Of a stretch of 40,098 nt of DNA, positions 8,548-15,588 are shown in pieces (position 1 is the first letter of the stretch; each line of letters begins with the position of its first letter). A program made the translations under genes and the position numbers. The notes beneath the pieces are model-generated. The model was not told the DNA's origin and searched no databases. It worked only from the letters and a program-made list of their open reading frames with translations. Source of the DNA: Bacteroidota bacterium (lineage in GTDB: Bacteria > Bacteroidota > Bacteroidia > Bacteroidales > GCA-2711565); the NCBI GenBank assembly GCA_003353955.1, contig PIVJ01000020.1, positions 1-40,098 of the forward strand. Direction: 5' to 3'.

Positions 8548-9009
8548 ATGGCAAGTCAAAAATGGGGTTGGCTTAAACCGGCAGTCCCTAAGTTTGTTCT
8601 CTTTTTAATCTCCGGTCTAATGTGGTTTGGAGTGGGTATTTTTCTTAATTCTTATGCAGTTAAGTGGATAAATAGTGATATTGAGGTTAATAGAATCTTG
8701 ATTATTGGTGTGGGTATTTTATTGGCACTGATAATTCATCGATTAGGGTTTAGCAAAATTGTATTAAAGAATAACAATAGAATCTCTCAGATGAATGAAT
8801 TCCCATGCATATTCTCATTCATGACGTGGAAAAGTTACTTGCTTGTTCTGGTTATGATTAGTCTGGGAATAACCTTGCGGCTTTCATCCATTCCTCTCTC
8901 TTACCTTGCTGTTATTTACATAGCCATCGGGTGTGCACTCATAATATCCAGTATTAAATATTATATTTTAATGGTGCAAAATATATCAATTAAAAAGAAT
9001 GGGAATTGA
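8548..9009 (+). CDS. Hypothetical four-helix membrane protein
   Basis: The product is 153 residues. Four hydrophobic segments are visible at about 16-35, 45-62, 88-107 and 113-133, each pair joined by short basic loops (KWGWLKPAVPK at the N-terminus, HRLGFSK between the pairs). I do not recognise the family. It starts 10 bases after the HemY-type gene and ends the operon, so it may be a membrane partner of heme synthesis or uptake. It has the size of the alternative protoporphyrinogen oxidase HemJ, but I do not see HemJ-like motifs, and its only histidine lies between helices 2 and 3. Its stop codon is one base from the stop of the convergent PorP-like gene. Confidence 0.65.
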   Translation: MASQKWGWLKPAVPKFVLFLISGLMWFGVGIFLNSYAVKWINSDIEVNRILIIGVGILLALIIHRLGFSKIVLKNNNRISQMNEFPCIFSFMTWKSYLLVLVMISLGITLRLSSIPLSYLAVIYIAIGCALIISSIKYYILMVQNISIKKNGN

Positions 9010-9010
9010 A

Positions 9011-10141
9011 TTAGAACTGTGAACATTCTAACTCACTAGATTTACTTGAACGTTCTCCGATTCCATTTCTACCAAAAATTCCCCTTTTACTTCCTCCGGT
9101 AATTGCTGATAAAGCATCCAATTCAAAGATGATGGTAATTTCGTGTGCGCCACCTGCTGCCCGATAAAGGCTTTCGTTTAATAGCACATCATAACTATAT
9201 AGCAACTTCATACGGCTATCTTTATTAATCTTTGCATTGATCCCTAACATTAGAATGAGCGCATTAGATTTTAGTAGATCAAAAGTTTCGTTACGATACC
9301 AAATTCCGGTATAAATATTGGATTTGTAGATATTTAAACCTGCGGAGAAAGACTTAAGTTCACCCTGCACTTGATAAATAAAACCAGGATTAAATCTGTA
9401 GCCACTACCGCGCGATTGATTAAAACTTGAAATGACGCGTTCGTAATTTTCATCTTGAATAATAAAATCACCTGTCACAACAAACTTCCGCGATAACGGA
9501 GAATCAAGATCGAAGAACGACTCATTTGGAGTAAATACGTGATGGGCTGCTATTCCGGCAGTTGCAACAATTTGCTTACCTCCCCAGGTTGATTCAACTA
9601 ATCGAAATGCTAAGCCAATATCAAAATCAGGGTAAGTTACTTTATTTTTTACTGGAGGAACAAATTCAGTATTGTAAACATTGCCAGAAAGAGGATCGAG
9701 CTGATCTACAAAAACTAAGTTATCCCAATTCAAACCCTTTTGTACAAAAGAAGTCATTACGCCAAGTTGAACAACCATATTAGAATACAGGGGAACCCTG
9801 ACTGCGACAGGAAAACCAACGCGTGTTCTTTCATAGTATCCTGATCCGGCAGTATGTTTATCAACCATAAAGCCTAATCCTCCTGAACCGGATGCTGTCC
9901 GGACGGCCATATCAATATTAAAATTATAGGTTCTAAAATCACCTGGCAAGTTAGGCCATTGCTTACGGTAATTAAACCGCATGCTAACACCTTTAGATAT
10001 TCCGACATAAGCAGGATTATAGTAAAGTGGATTATGGGTGAACTGCGAAAAGCTCGGATCTTGTGGTTTAAGTTCTGAAGTAACAAAAAACAAAAGAAAA
10101 AATAATAAATATTTTAGGATACGTAGTTTCAAAGTTGACAA
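9011..10141 (-). CDS. PorP/SprF-like type IX secretion system membrane protein
   Basis: The product is 376 residues. After an N-terminal hydrophobic segment (YLLFFLLFFVTSEL) comes the hallmark of the PorP/SprF family: QDPSFSQFTHNPLYYNPAYVG near residue 27, then FNYRKQWPN and a beta-barrel-like remainder. Family members associate with type IX secretion and gliding and often sit beside a large secreted gene carrying a C-terminal sorting domain. No such partner is adjacent, so this copy is solitary. The start is a TTG at 10139-10141 (a second TTG three codons in is possible). The frame is closed just upstream by TGA and no ATG is available. The last 25 residues are Ser-, Arg- and Gly-rich, unlike a barrel end. 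It is convergent with the operon to its left. Confidence 0.88.
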   Translation of the reverse strand: MSTLKLRILKYLLFFLLFFVTSELKPQDPSFSQFTHNPLYYNPAYVGISKGVSMRFNYRKQWPNLPGDFRTYNFNIDMAVRTASGSGGLGFMVDKHTAGSGYYERTRVGFPVAVRVPLYSNMVVQLGVMTSFVQKGLNWDNLVFVDQLDPLSGNVYNTEFVPPVKNKVTYPDFDIGLAFRLVESTWGGKQIVATAGIAAHHVFTPNESFFDLDSPLSRKFVVTGDFIIQDENYERVISSFNQSRGSGYRFNPGFIYQVQGELKSFSAGLNIYKSNIYTGIWYRNETFDLLKSNALILMLGINAKINKDSRMKLLYSYDVLLNESLYRAAGGAHEITIIFELDALSAITGGSKRGIFGRNGIGERSSKSSELECSQF

Positions 10142-10395
10142 GTTTCAATTATTTTATTAATCTCGCTATTCTTTAATTAAGTAACCCAACATTATCATTC
10201 TTATGGCGTACTCAAGCAATCTATTAATCATACGAGTAAAACAATAAATGGTTTCAATTGGCATTTAATAAACACTAAATGGTTAAACCAAATAAAGATA
10301 GATTTATTGTGAGGCACATTAAAATAATGATGGATTTGTAATTTGCATAATATTGATTCGTGAGAACTTTCCCATATTTCGTTTTACCTGAACCA

Positions 10396-10469
10396 AGCAT
10401 CCTGTAGGTTGTACAGTCTCGCCTCAGGCGAGAAAACCTGCGTCTATCCTGACTTTCTGCTGGGATGCT
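10396..10469. other. Multi-hairpin element of unknown function
   Basis: Within 74 bases there are three nested or adjacent inverted repeats: an outer pair AGCATCC (10396-10402) with GGATGCT (10463-10469), a hairpin CTGTA-GGTTG-TACAG (10402-10416) and a hairpin TCTCGCC-TCA-GGCGAGA (10417-10433). No gene reads through it. It may be a REP/MITE-like palindromic repeat or a structured RNA. The rest of the 10142-10486 gap is AT-rich and shows nothing I can name. Confidence 0.4.
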
Positions 10470-10486
10470 CTATCGCAACATACGTG

Positions 10487-10561
10487 TGGGTCGTACGGGA
10501 TTCGAACCTGTGACCTCATGCCTGTCAAGCATGCGCTCTAAACCAACTGAGCTAACGACCC
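10487..10561 (-). tRNA. tRNA-Val (anticodon GAC)
   Basis: On the minus strand the sequence begins GGGTCGTTAGCTCAGTTGG and ends in the matching acceptor arm CGACCC plus discriminator A. The anticodon arm is CATGC-TTGACAG-GCATG, so the anticodon is GAC (valine). The T arm shows GGTTCGAATCC. CCA is not encoded. It is transcribed away from the rpsU operon. Confidence 0.93.
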
Positions 10562-10711
10562 ATTTCTGCTGCAAATTTAAAAAAAGTTTAAAACGTTCAA
10601 ACAGATATTATATAATTTTCAATTCCTAATTTTACGACACCTTACATTTATTAGTTTAATCTTGCCCTTCAGAAAACAGGATAATTATTAGGATACTATT
10701 TTGATAATTAA

Positions 10712-10719
10712 TATTTTTG
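10712..10719 (+). promoter_or_regulatory. -7 promoter box for rpsU
   Basis: TATTTTTG matches the Bacteroidota TAnnTTTG -7 element, 40 bases before the rpsU ATG. A -33 TTTG at the right distance is not evident, so the call rests on the -7 box alone. Confidence 0.5.
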
Positions 10720-10758
10720 CACTCCAAAATTTAAATAAACTTAAGAAAGAGGCAAAAA

Positions 10759-10953
10759 ATGATTATTATTCCCGTAAAAGAAGGCGAAAGTATTGACAGA
10801 GCACTTAAAAAGTATAAACGTAAATTTGAAAAAACCGGAGTGGTAAAAGAATTACGTGAAAGACAAAAATTCACTAAGCCTTCAATCAAGCTGAGAGAGC
10901 AAAAACTTAAAGCGATTTACGTTCAGCAATTAAGACAAAATAGCGAGATTTAA
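10759..10953 (+). CDS. rpsU: 30S ribosomal protein bS21
   Basis: The product is 64 residues and matches bS21: MIIIPVKEGESIDRALKKYK at the start, then a basic helical region (FEKTGVVKELRERQKFTKPS, then KLREQKLKA). It binds the small subunit near the 3' end of 16S rRNA. In Bacteroidota, bS21 is reported to help sequester the anti-Shine-Dalgarno, so control of rpsU through its own leader is of interest. GAGG lies at 10749-10752, 6 bases before the ATG, a weak Shine-Dalgarno. A long hairpin follows the gene at 10976-11035. Gene order rpsU, xerC-like, hpf, tRNAs, tuf is a conserved Bacteroidota arrangement. Confidence 0.95.
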   Translation: MIIIPVKEGESIDRALKKYKRKFEKTGVVKELRERQKFTKPSIKLREQKLKAIYVQQLRQNSEI

Positions 10954-10975
10954 GATTTTTATAGAGAATAAAACG

Positions 10976-11035
10976 AAGAAGAATCCTTTGTTTCAGCTAA
11001 ACTTATTAGTAACTTTGAAACAAATGGTTCTTCTT
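10976..11035 (+). terminator. Long imperfect hairpin between rpsU and the recombinase gene
   Basis: Arms 10976-10995 and 11016-11035 pair at 18 of 20 positions around a 20-base loop, and can extend through flanking TAAAA/TTTTA. A short T-rich tail follows. It could act as a terminator or attenuator for rpsU, or as a processing and stability element. It ends only 16 bases before the TTG start of the next gene. Confidence 0.6.
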
Positions 11036-11051
11036 TTATTAGTGTAAAAGT

Positions 11052-11927
11052 TTGGTAGAAAAGTTTATTCAATATATACGATTTGAGAAACGATTCTCTT
11101 CTCACACCATTAAAGCCTATAAAACTGATCTGGATCAATTTTATGATTTTCTGAGTTCAAATTACGAAATATCAAAAACTGAAGATATTGATCACCAAAC
11201 TATTAGATCATGGGTCGTTATCTTAATTGAGGCTTCTGTATCAACCCGATCAGTTAACCGAAAACTTTCTTCATTAAAAAGCTATTTTAAGTTTCTATTA
11301 AAAGAAGGAATACTCACTGAAAATCCAATGCAGAAAGTTCTTCCTCCAAAGTCTTCAAAACGATTACCCGTATTTGTTGATGAAGATGCTATGAATATTT
11401 TGCTTGATGATATAAGTTTTGGTGAAGGATTTAATAGTAAACGTGATAAATTAATAATTGAGCTTCTTTATTTCACAGGTATGCGACTTAATGAATTGAT
11501 TAACATTAAAATTGAGGATATTAACTTTATAAATAATTCAATAAAAATACTTGGCAAAAGAAATAAAGAACGTATAATTCCGTTAAACTTTATGATAGTG
11601 AACAGCATTAAAGATTATATGGAATTACGGACTCAAGAACACGCATCAGGAAACTATCTTTTCGTTACCAATTCGTGTAAAAAACTTTATGAGAAATTTG
11701 TATATCGAGTTGTAAATTCTTATCTTGGGAAGGTATCAACAATTAACAAAAAAAGCCCCCACGTATTGCGACACACCTTTGCAACCCACATGTTAAATAA
11801 TGGAGCCGATTTAAATGCAATTAAAGAAATTCTTGGTCATGCAAATTTATCTGCCACACAAATATATACACATAATACAATCGAGAAGTTAAAATCAGTT
11901 TATAACAAAGCCCATCCAAAGGCTTAA
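11052..11927 (+). CDS. xerC: Tyrosine recombinase, XerC/XerD family
   Basis: The product is 291 residues, usual for Xer recombinases, which resolve chromosome dimers at dif. The N-terminal SAM-like DNA-binding domain covers about 1-90. The catalytic set is complete: Arg145 (FTGMRLNEL), Lys169, His237 and Arg240 (PHVLRHTFATHML), His263 (LGHANL) and the nucleophile Tyr272 (IYTH). The start is TTG at 11052: an in-frame stop lies close upstream and there is no usable ATG before the conserved region. It sits between rpsU and hpf, a placement seen in many Bacteroidota genomes, and hpf follows 16 bases later. XerC versus XerD cannot be decided from sequence alone. Nothing suggests a mobile-element integrase. 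Confidence 0.9.
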   Translation: MVEKFIQYIRFEKRFSSHTIKAYKTDLDQFYDFLSSNYEISKTEDIDHQTIRSWVVILIEASVSTRSVNRKLSSLKSYFKFLLKEGILTENPMQKVLPPKSSKRLPVFVDEDAMNILLDDISFGEGFNSKRDKLIIELLYFTGMRLNELINIKIEDINFINNSIKILGKRNKERIIPLNFMIVNSIKDYMELRTQEHASGNYLFVTNSCKKLYEKFVYRVVNSYLGKVSTINKKSPHVLRHTFATHMLNNGADLNAIKEILGHANLSATQIYTHNTIEKLKSVYNKAHPKA

Positions 11928-11932
11928 AGAAA

Positions 11933-11943
11933 AAGGAGATGAT
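11933..11943 (+). promoter_or_regulatory. Strong Shine-Dalgarno sequence before hpf
   Basis: AAGGAGATGAT precedes the ATG at 11944 and can pair with a standard 16S 3' end at 10 of 11 positions. AAGGAG ends 5 bases before the start codon. Most other genes in this window lack such a site, so this one stands out and fixes the hpf start. Confidence 0.8.
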
Positions 11944-12240
11944 ATGAAAGTGAACATTAATTCAGTACATTTTAAGACAGACAAAAGGTTGGATGTATTC
12001 ATCAATGAAAAGCTTGAGAAACTATCAAGTGTTTACAACAATTTAATTGGTAGTGAAGTAACACTCAAGTTAGGGAATAATGGAAATCCTGACAATAAAA
12101 TTATTGAGATCAGACTGTTGATAAGAGGAAATGATCTCTTTGCTAAAAAGCAAGCTAAGAGCTTTGAAGAGGCTACTGATATTGCACTCGATGCACTAAA
12201 AAAACAGTTACAAAAACACAAAGAAAAACTTAAAAAATAA
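11944..12240 (+). CDS. hpf: Ribosome hibernation promoting factor (short HPF/RaiA family)
   Basis: The product is 98 residues with the HPF/YfiA beta-alpha-beta-beta-beta-alpha pattern. It starts MKVNINSVHFKTDKRLDVFI, has the central strand EIRLLIRGNDLFAKKQAKSFEEATD, and ends in a lysine-rich helix (KQLQKHKEKLKK). It lacks the C-terminal dimerisation domain of long HPF, so it is the short form. Such proteins bind the 30S decoding region and help store or inactivate ribosomes. It is co-oriented with rpsU and xerC and has an unusually strong Shine-Dalgarno sequence. A terminator at 12306-12335 closes this small operon just before the tRNA/tuf unit. Confidence 0.92.
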   Translation: MKVNINSVHFKTDKRLDVFINEKLEKLSSVYNNLIGSEVTLKLGNNGNPDNKIIEIRLLIRGNDLFAKKQAKSFEEATDIALDALKKQLQKHKEKLKK

Positions 12241-12274
12241 ATTCTAAGTAATTGCACAAAAAACATTCAAATCT

Positions 12275-12305
12275 TTTGTTTATTAATTTTTAATATGTAT
12301 TTTTG
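12275..12305 (+). promoter_or_regulatory. Promoter for the tRNA-tuf unit
   Basis: TTTG at 12275-12278 and TATTTTTG at 12298-12305 (TAnnTTTG) are separated by 19 bases, the spacing expected for the primary sigma factor of Bacteroidota. Initiation would fall a few bases downstream, about 130 bases before the first tRNA. Confidence 0.7.
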
Positions 12306-12335
12306 CAGACCTTTTTGAAAAGAGGTCTGTTTTTT
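12306..12335 (+). terminator. Rho-independent terminator after hpf
   Basis: CAGACCT (12306-12312) pairs with AGGTCTG (12323-12329) around a 10-base loop and is followed by six T. The 5' arm starts directly after the -7 box of the tRNA/tuf promoter. Transcripts from hpf would form the full hairpin, while transcripts starting at the promoter would lack part of the 5' arm. The rest of the gap to 12437 is AT-rich leader. Confidence 0.75.
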
Positions 12336-12437
12336 GTTTTCTGAGTAACAATTAATTAGCTAATCTTGAGATAATTGAATAGGGTATTTTAGATACCTGA
12401 GAACGAATATTCTAATAAATCTCACAAAAGCACGAAG

Positions 12438-12510
12438 GCCGATATAGCTCAGTTGGTAGAGCAGCTGATTTGTAATCAGCCGGTCGGCGGTTCGAGTCCG
12501 TCTATCGGCT
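12438..12510 (+). tRNA. tRNA-Thr (anticodon TGT)
   Basis: Acceptor GCCGATA pairs with TATCGGC. The anticodon arm CTGAT-TTGTAAT-CAG region gives anticodon TGT (threonine), and the T arm has GGTTCGAGTCC. It is the first of four tRNAs before tuf. CCA is not encoded. Confidence 0.93.
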
Positions 12511-12536
12511 CAGTTCAAAAAGCTTGAGAAGTTGTT

Positions 12537-12618
12537 GGGGAGATTCCAGAGCGGTCAAATGGGGCAGACTGTAAATCTGTTGGCGCAGCCTTCGGAGGTT
12601 CGAATCCTCCTCTCCCCA
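12537..12618 (+). tRNA. tRNA-Tyr (anticodon GTA)
   Basis: Acceptor GGGGAGA pairs with TCTCCCC. The anticodon loop CTGTAAA gives GTA (tyrosine). The long variable arm (TTGGCGCAGCCTTCGG) is the class II feature expected for bacterial tRNA-Tyr. CCA is not encoded. Confidence 0.93.
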
Positions 12619-12671
12619 CAAAGATTTTATGACGATTGAACAATGATAATTAATTATTATCGATATGTACT

Positions 12672-12744
12672 GCGGGAGTAGCTCATTTGGTAGAGCGAAA
12701 GCCTTCCAAGCTTTAGGTGGCGGGTTCGAGCCCCGTCTCCCGCT
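12672..12744 (+). tRNA. tRNA-Gly (anticodon TCC)
   Basis: Acceptor GCGGGAG pairs with CTCCCGC. The anticodon arm AAAGC-CTTCCAA-GCTTT gives TCC (glycine), and the T arm has GGGTTCGAGCCC. It lies 4 bases before the next tRNA. Confidence 0.93.
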
Positions 12745-12748
12745 CTCT

Positions 12749-12820
<72 letters not shown>

Positions 12821-12882
12821 CTAAATATTGAACGTTATTATTAAACTATATTTTATAAAAAATAATTTTAAACATTTTTGTT

Positions 12883-14067
12883 ATGGCTAAAGAAAAATTT
12901 GATCGCGCAAAACCGCATGTTAACATTGGAACCATTGGTCACGTTGACCACGGTAAAACAACATTAACCGCTGCGATTACTTTAAATCTTCAATCAAAAG
13001 GATTGGCTGAATTTGCTTCTTTTGATTCCATTGATAATGCCCCCGAAGAAAAAGAAAGAGGGATCACAATTAATACTGCACACGTTGAATATAATACTGA
13101 CAACAGACATTATGCCCATGTTGACTGTCCTGGACACGCGGATTACGTTAAAAACATGGTAACTGGTGCTGCTCAAATGGACGGTGCAATTTTAGTGGTT
13201 GCTGCTACTGATGGCCCTATGCCTCAAACCAGAGAGCACATCCTTTTAGCACGTCAGGTTGGTGTTCCTAAACTTGTTGTTTTCATGAACAAAGTTGACA
13301 TGGTAGATGATGAAGAGCTTCTTGAATTAGTTGATATGGAAATCAGAGAATTATTGACTTTTTATGAATTTGACGGTGACAATACTCCAATCATTCAGGG
13401 TTCAGCATTAGGTGCATTAAACGGAGAAGAAAAATGGGTAGCCAAAGTTATTGAACTTATGGAGGCTTGTGATACATATATTCCATTACCTCCACGTGAT
13501 GTTGACAAACCATTCTTGATGCCTGTTGAAGACGTATTCTCAATTACTGGTCGTGGTACTGTTGCAACCGGAAGAATTGAATCAGGCATTATAAATACTG
13601 GTGACCCTGTTGATATAATAGGAATGGGTGCCCAGAAATTAAAATCAGTTATTACGGGAGTTGAAATGTTCAGAAAAATTCTTGACCAAGGTGAAGCTGG
13701 TGACAACGCCGGATTATTATTAAGAGGAATTGATAAAGATGAGATTACAAGAGGAATGGTAATTGCTCATGTAGGAACCGTAACACCACATGCTCATATC
13801 AAAGCAGAGGTTTATATCTTGAAAAAAGAAGAAGGTGGGCGTCATACTCCATTCCATGACAAATATCGTCCTCAATTCTATTTCAGAACCACAGACGTAA
13901 CCGGTGAGATTTTCCTACCGGAAGGTGTTGAAATGGTAATGCCTGGTGACAACTTGACTATTGAAGTTAAATTGATTTCAGAAATTGCTATGAACAAAGG
14001 TCTTCGTTTTGCTATTCGTGAAGGTGGCAGAACTGTTGGTGCTGGTCAGGTAACTGAAATTTTATAA
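12883..14067 (+). CDS. tuf: Elongation factor Tu
   Basis: The product is 394 residues, full length. EF-Tu carries aminoacyl-tRNA to the ribosome as a GTP complex. The G domain shows GHVDHGKT at residues 19-26, the switch region with [13 protein letters not shown] and NKVD. Domains 2 and 3 follow with GRGTVATGR and the C-terminal [18 protein letters not shown]. Four tRNA genes precede it and tRNA-Trp follows, then secE and nusG, the standard bacterial arrangement. No Shine-Dalgarno is visible before the ATG, as is usual for the phylum. Confidence 0.98.
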   Translation: MAKEKFDRAKPHVNIGTIGHVDHGKTTLTAAITLNLQSKGLAEFASFDSIDNAPEEKERGITINTAHVEYNTDNRHYAHVDCPGHADYVKNMVTGAAQMDGAILVVAATDGPMPQTREHILLARQVGVPKLVVFMNKVDMVDDEELLELVDMEIRELLTFYEFDGDNTPIIQGSALGALNGEEKWVAKVIELMEACDTYIPLPPRDVDKPFLMPVEDVFSITGRGTVATGRIESGIINTGDPVDIIGMGAQKLKSVITGVEMFRKILDQGEAGDNAGLLLRGIDKDEITRGMVIAHVGTVTPHAHIKAEVYILKKEEGGRHTPFHDKYRPQFYFRTTDVTGEIFLPEGVEMVMPGDNLTIEVKLISEIAMNKGLRFAIREGGRTVGAGQVTEIL

Positions 14068-14085
14068 TAATTAACCAAAAATAAA

Positions 14086-14135
14086 ATGGTGACCGATGAA
14101 GGTATTCCGCCATAACGGATTCCTTTATCTACCAT
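14086..14135. other. Nested hairpin in the tuf to tRNA-Trp spacer
   Basis: Three coaxial stems fit in 50 bases: ATGGT/ACCAT (14086-14090 with 14131-14135), GAAGG/CCTTT (14098-14102 with 14122-14126, one G-T) and TCCG/CGGA (14106-14109 with 14116-14119). There is no T run after it. A processing or stability element is possible. Confidence 0.3.
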
Positions 14136-14154
14136 ATACTGAAATGTTTAAATA

Positions 14155-14229
14155 CACGGGTGTAGCTCAATTGGTAGAGTAGTGGTCTCCAAAACCATTG
14201 GTTGTGGGTTCAAATCCTACCACCCGTGC
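14155..14229 (+). tRNA. tRNA-Trp (anticodon CCA)
   Basis: Acceptor CACGGGT pairs with ACCCGTG. The anticodon arm GTGGT-CTCCAAA-ACCAT gives CCA (tryptophan), and the T arm has GGTTCAAATCC. It lies between tuf and secE, its usual place in Bacteroidota, and ends 17 bases before the secE ATG. Confidence 0.93.
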
Positions 14230-14246
14230 AAAAAAAGGTAAATGAA

Positions 14247-14441
14247 ATGGCTAAATTTATATTTAATTACATTAGAGATAGTTATGAAGAATTAGTTCAT
14301 AAAGTATCTTGGCCTAGCTGGAGTGAATTGCAGAATAGCGCAGTTGTTGTATCCATTGCTTCCCTTATAATAGCTTTTGTTATTTATTTGATGGATATAT
14401 CATTTCAAACGATGTTAGAAACGTTTTATAGTCTTTTCTAA
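14247..14441 (+). CDS. secE: Preprotein translocase subunit SecE
   Basis: The product is 64 residues. It has the short SecE form: an amphipathic N-terminal helix with the conserved EELVHKVSWPSWSELQNSA block, then one membrane helix (VVVSIASLIIAFVIYLMDISF). SecE stabilises SecY in the SecYEG channel. The start at 14247 (MAKFIFNYIRD) is chosen over an in-frame ATG at 14202, because that one lies inside tRNA-Trp. It is followed by nusG, its classic partner in bacterial operons. Confidence 0.93.
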   Translation: MAKFIFNYIRDSYEELVHKVSWPSWSELQNSAVVVSIASLIIAFVIYLMDISFQTMLETFYSLF

Positions 14442-14498
14442 CATTTCATCATTTATTATTTAATTTGATAATTTATCAATAACAATTTCAAAATTAGT

Positions 14499-15041
14499 AT
14501 GAGCGAACAAGTTAAAAAATGGTATGTTGTTCGGGCGATTAGTGGCAAGGAGAAAAAGGTAAAAGAGTACCTTGAAAGTGAAATTAGCCGACTGAATCTA
14601 GGTGATTATATTTCGCAAGTACTAATTCCAACTGAGAAAGTATATCAGGTTAGGGAAGGAAAGAAGATTAGTAAAGAACGAAATTATTTCCCTGGCTATG
14701 TGTTGATAGAAGCTGTTTTAGTTGGAGAAGTTCCATACATTGTAAAAAATATACCCAATGTGTTGGGCTTTCTTGGAACAAAAGGTGTACCCGATCCAAT
14801 CCGACCTTCTGAAGTAAATAGAATACTTGGGAAAGTGGATGAATTGGCAGAGCTCGGTGAGGAAGTTAACATTCCTTATATTGTTGGAGAATCAGTTACT
14901 GTTATTGATGGTCCTTTTAATAGTTTTAGCGGAATAATCGAAGAAATCAACGAAGAGAAGAAAAAAATAAAAGTGATGGTGAAGATTTTTGGTAGAAAAA
15001 CTCCATTAGAGCTCGGCTTTATGCAAGTTGAAAAGGAATAA
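14499..15041 (+). CDS. nusG: Transcription termination/antitermination protein NusG
   Basis: The product is 180 residues. The N-terminal NGN domain begins [19 protein letters not shown] and includes FPGYVLIEA. The C-terminal KOW domain holds [20 protein letters not shown]. NusG binds RNA polymerase, affects pausing and links to Rho or to ribosomal protein S10. It lies between secE and rplK as in most bacteria. Confidence 0.97.
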   Translation: MSEQVKKWYVVRAISGKEKKVKEYLESEISRLNLGDYISQVLIPTEKVYQVREGKKISKERNYFPGYVLIEAVLVGEVPYIVKNIPNVLGFLGTKGVPDPIRPSEVNRILGKVDELAELGEEVNIPYIVGESVTVIDGPFNSFSGIIEEINEEKKKIKVMVKIFGRKTPLELGFMQVEKE

Positions 15042-15090
15042 TATTATCAACCATTAGCCCAATTATAAACTCAATTAAGTTTAAACAAAA

Positions 15091-15537
15091 ATGGCAAAAG
15101 AAGTAAGCGGATTAATTAAACTACAAATTAGAGGTGGTGCTGCAAATCCTTCTCCTCCGGTTGGACCTGCATTAGGTGCAAAAGGAGTAAATATTATGGA
15201 GTTTTGTAAGCAATTTAATGCACGTACACAAGAACAGGTTGGTAAAATCATCCCTGTAATTATTACGGTGTATAAAGACAAATCCTTTGATTTTATAATT
15301 AAAACCCCTCCTGTAGCAGTACAAGTGATGGAAGCCGCCAAAATTAAAAAAGGTTCACCCGAATCCAACAGAACCAAAGTTGCAACAATTACCTGGAATC
15401 AGGTAGCTGGAATAGCTGAAGGGAAAATGGTCGACATGAACGCTTTTAATGTGGAATCGGCAATGAGAATGGTAGCAGGTACCGCTCGCAGTATGGGTGT
15501 TAAAATAAAAGGAAAATCACCTTTTACTAAAAACTAA
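15091..15537 (+). CDS. rplK: 50S ribosomal protein uL11
   Basis: The product is 148 residues. It has the L11 N-domain with the proline-rich [25 protein letters not shown] helix and hinge, and the RNA-binding C-domain with [15 protein letters not shown] and a C-terminal [17 protein letters not shown]. It binds the GTPase-associated centre of 23S rRNA. The next gene is rplA, as is universal. A short hairpin overlaps the stop codon. Confidence 0.97.
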   Translation: MAKEVSGLIKLQIRGGAANPSPPVGPALGAKGVNIMEFCKQFNARTQEQVGKIIPVIITVYKDKSFDFIIKTPPVAVQVMEAAKIKKGSPESNRTKVATITWNQVAGIAEGKMVDMNAFNVESAMRMVAGTARSMGVKIKGKSPFTKN

Positions 15538-15551
15538 ATGCAGTGGCATTT
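15536..15551 (+). other. Small hairpin at the rplK stop
   Basis: AAATGC and GCATTT pair around an AGTG loop directly at the rplK stop, followed by a weak AT tail. It is too weak for a confident terminator and may be an intra-operon RNA element between rplK and rplA. Confidence 0.3.
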
Positions 15552-15588
15552 TAAATTAATTTGTCCCAAAAAAACAAGCAATTAAAAA

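Noticed and set aside
8548-9009. HemJ-type protoporphyrinogen oxidase
   Set aside because: The size and four helices fit and the context is right, but the conserved HemJ motifs are not present and the only histidine is in the loop between helices 2 and 3.
10487-10561. tRNA-Asp (GTC)
   Set aside because: Reading the plus strand shows GTC, but the gene is on the minus strand, where the seven-base loop TTGACAG gives anticodon GAC (valine).
14202-14246. Longer SecE beginning at an in-frame ATG at 14202
   Set aside because: That ATG and the following codons lie within tRNA-Trp. The conserved SecE sequence starts at 14247.
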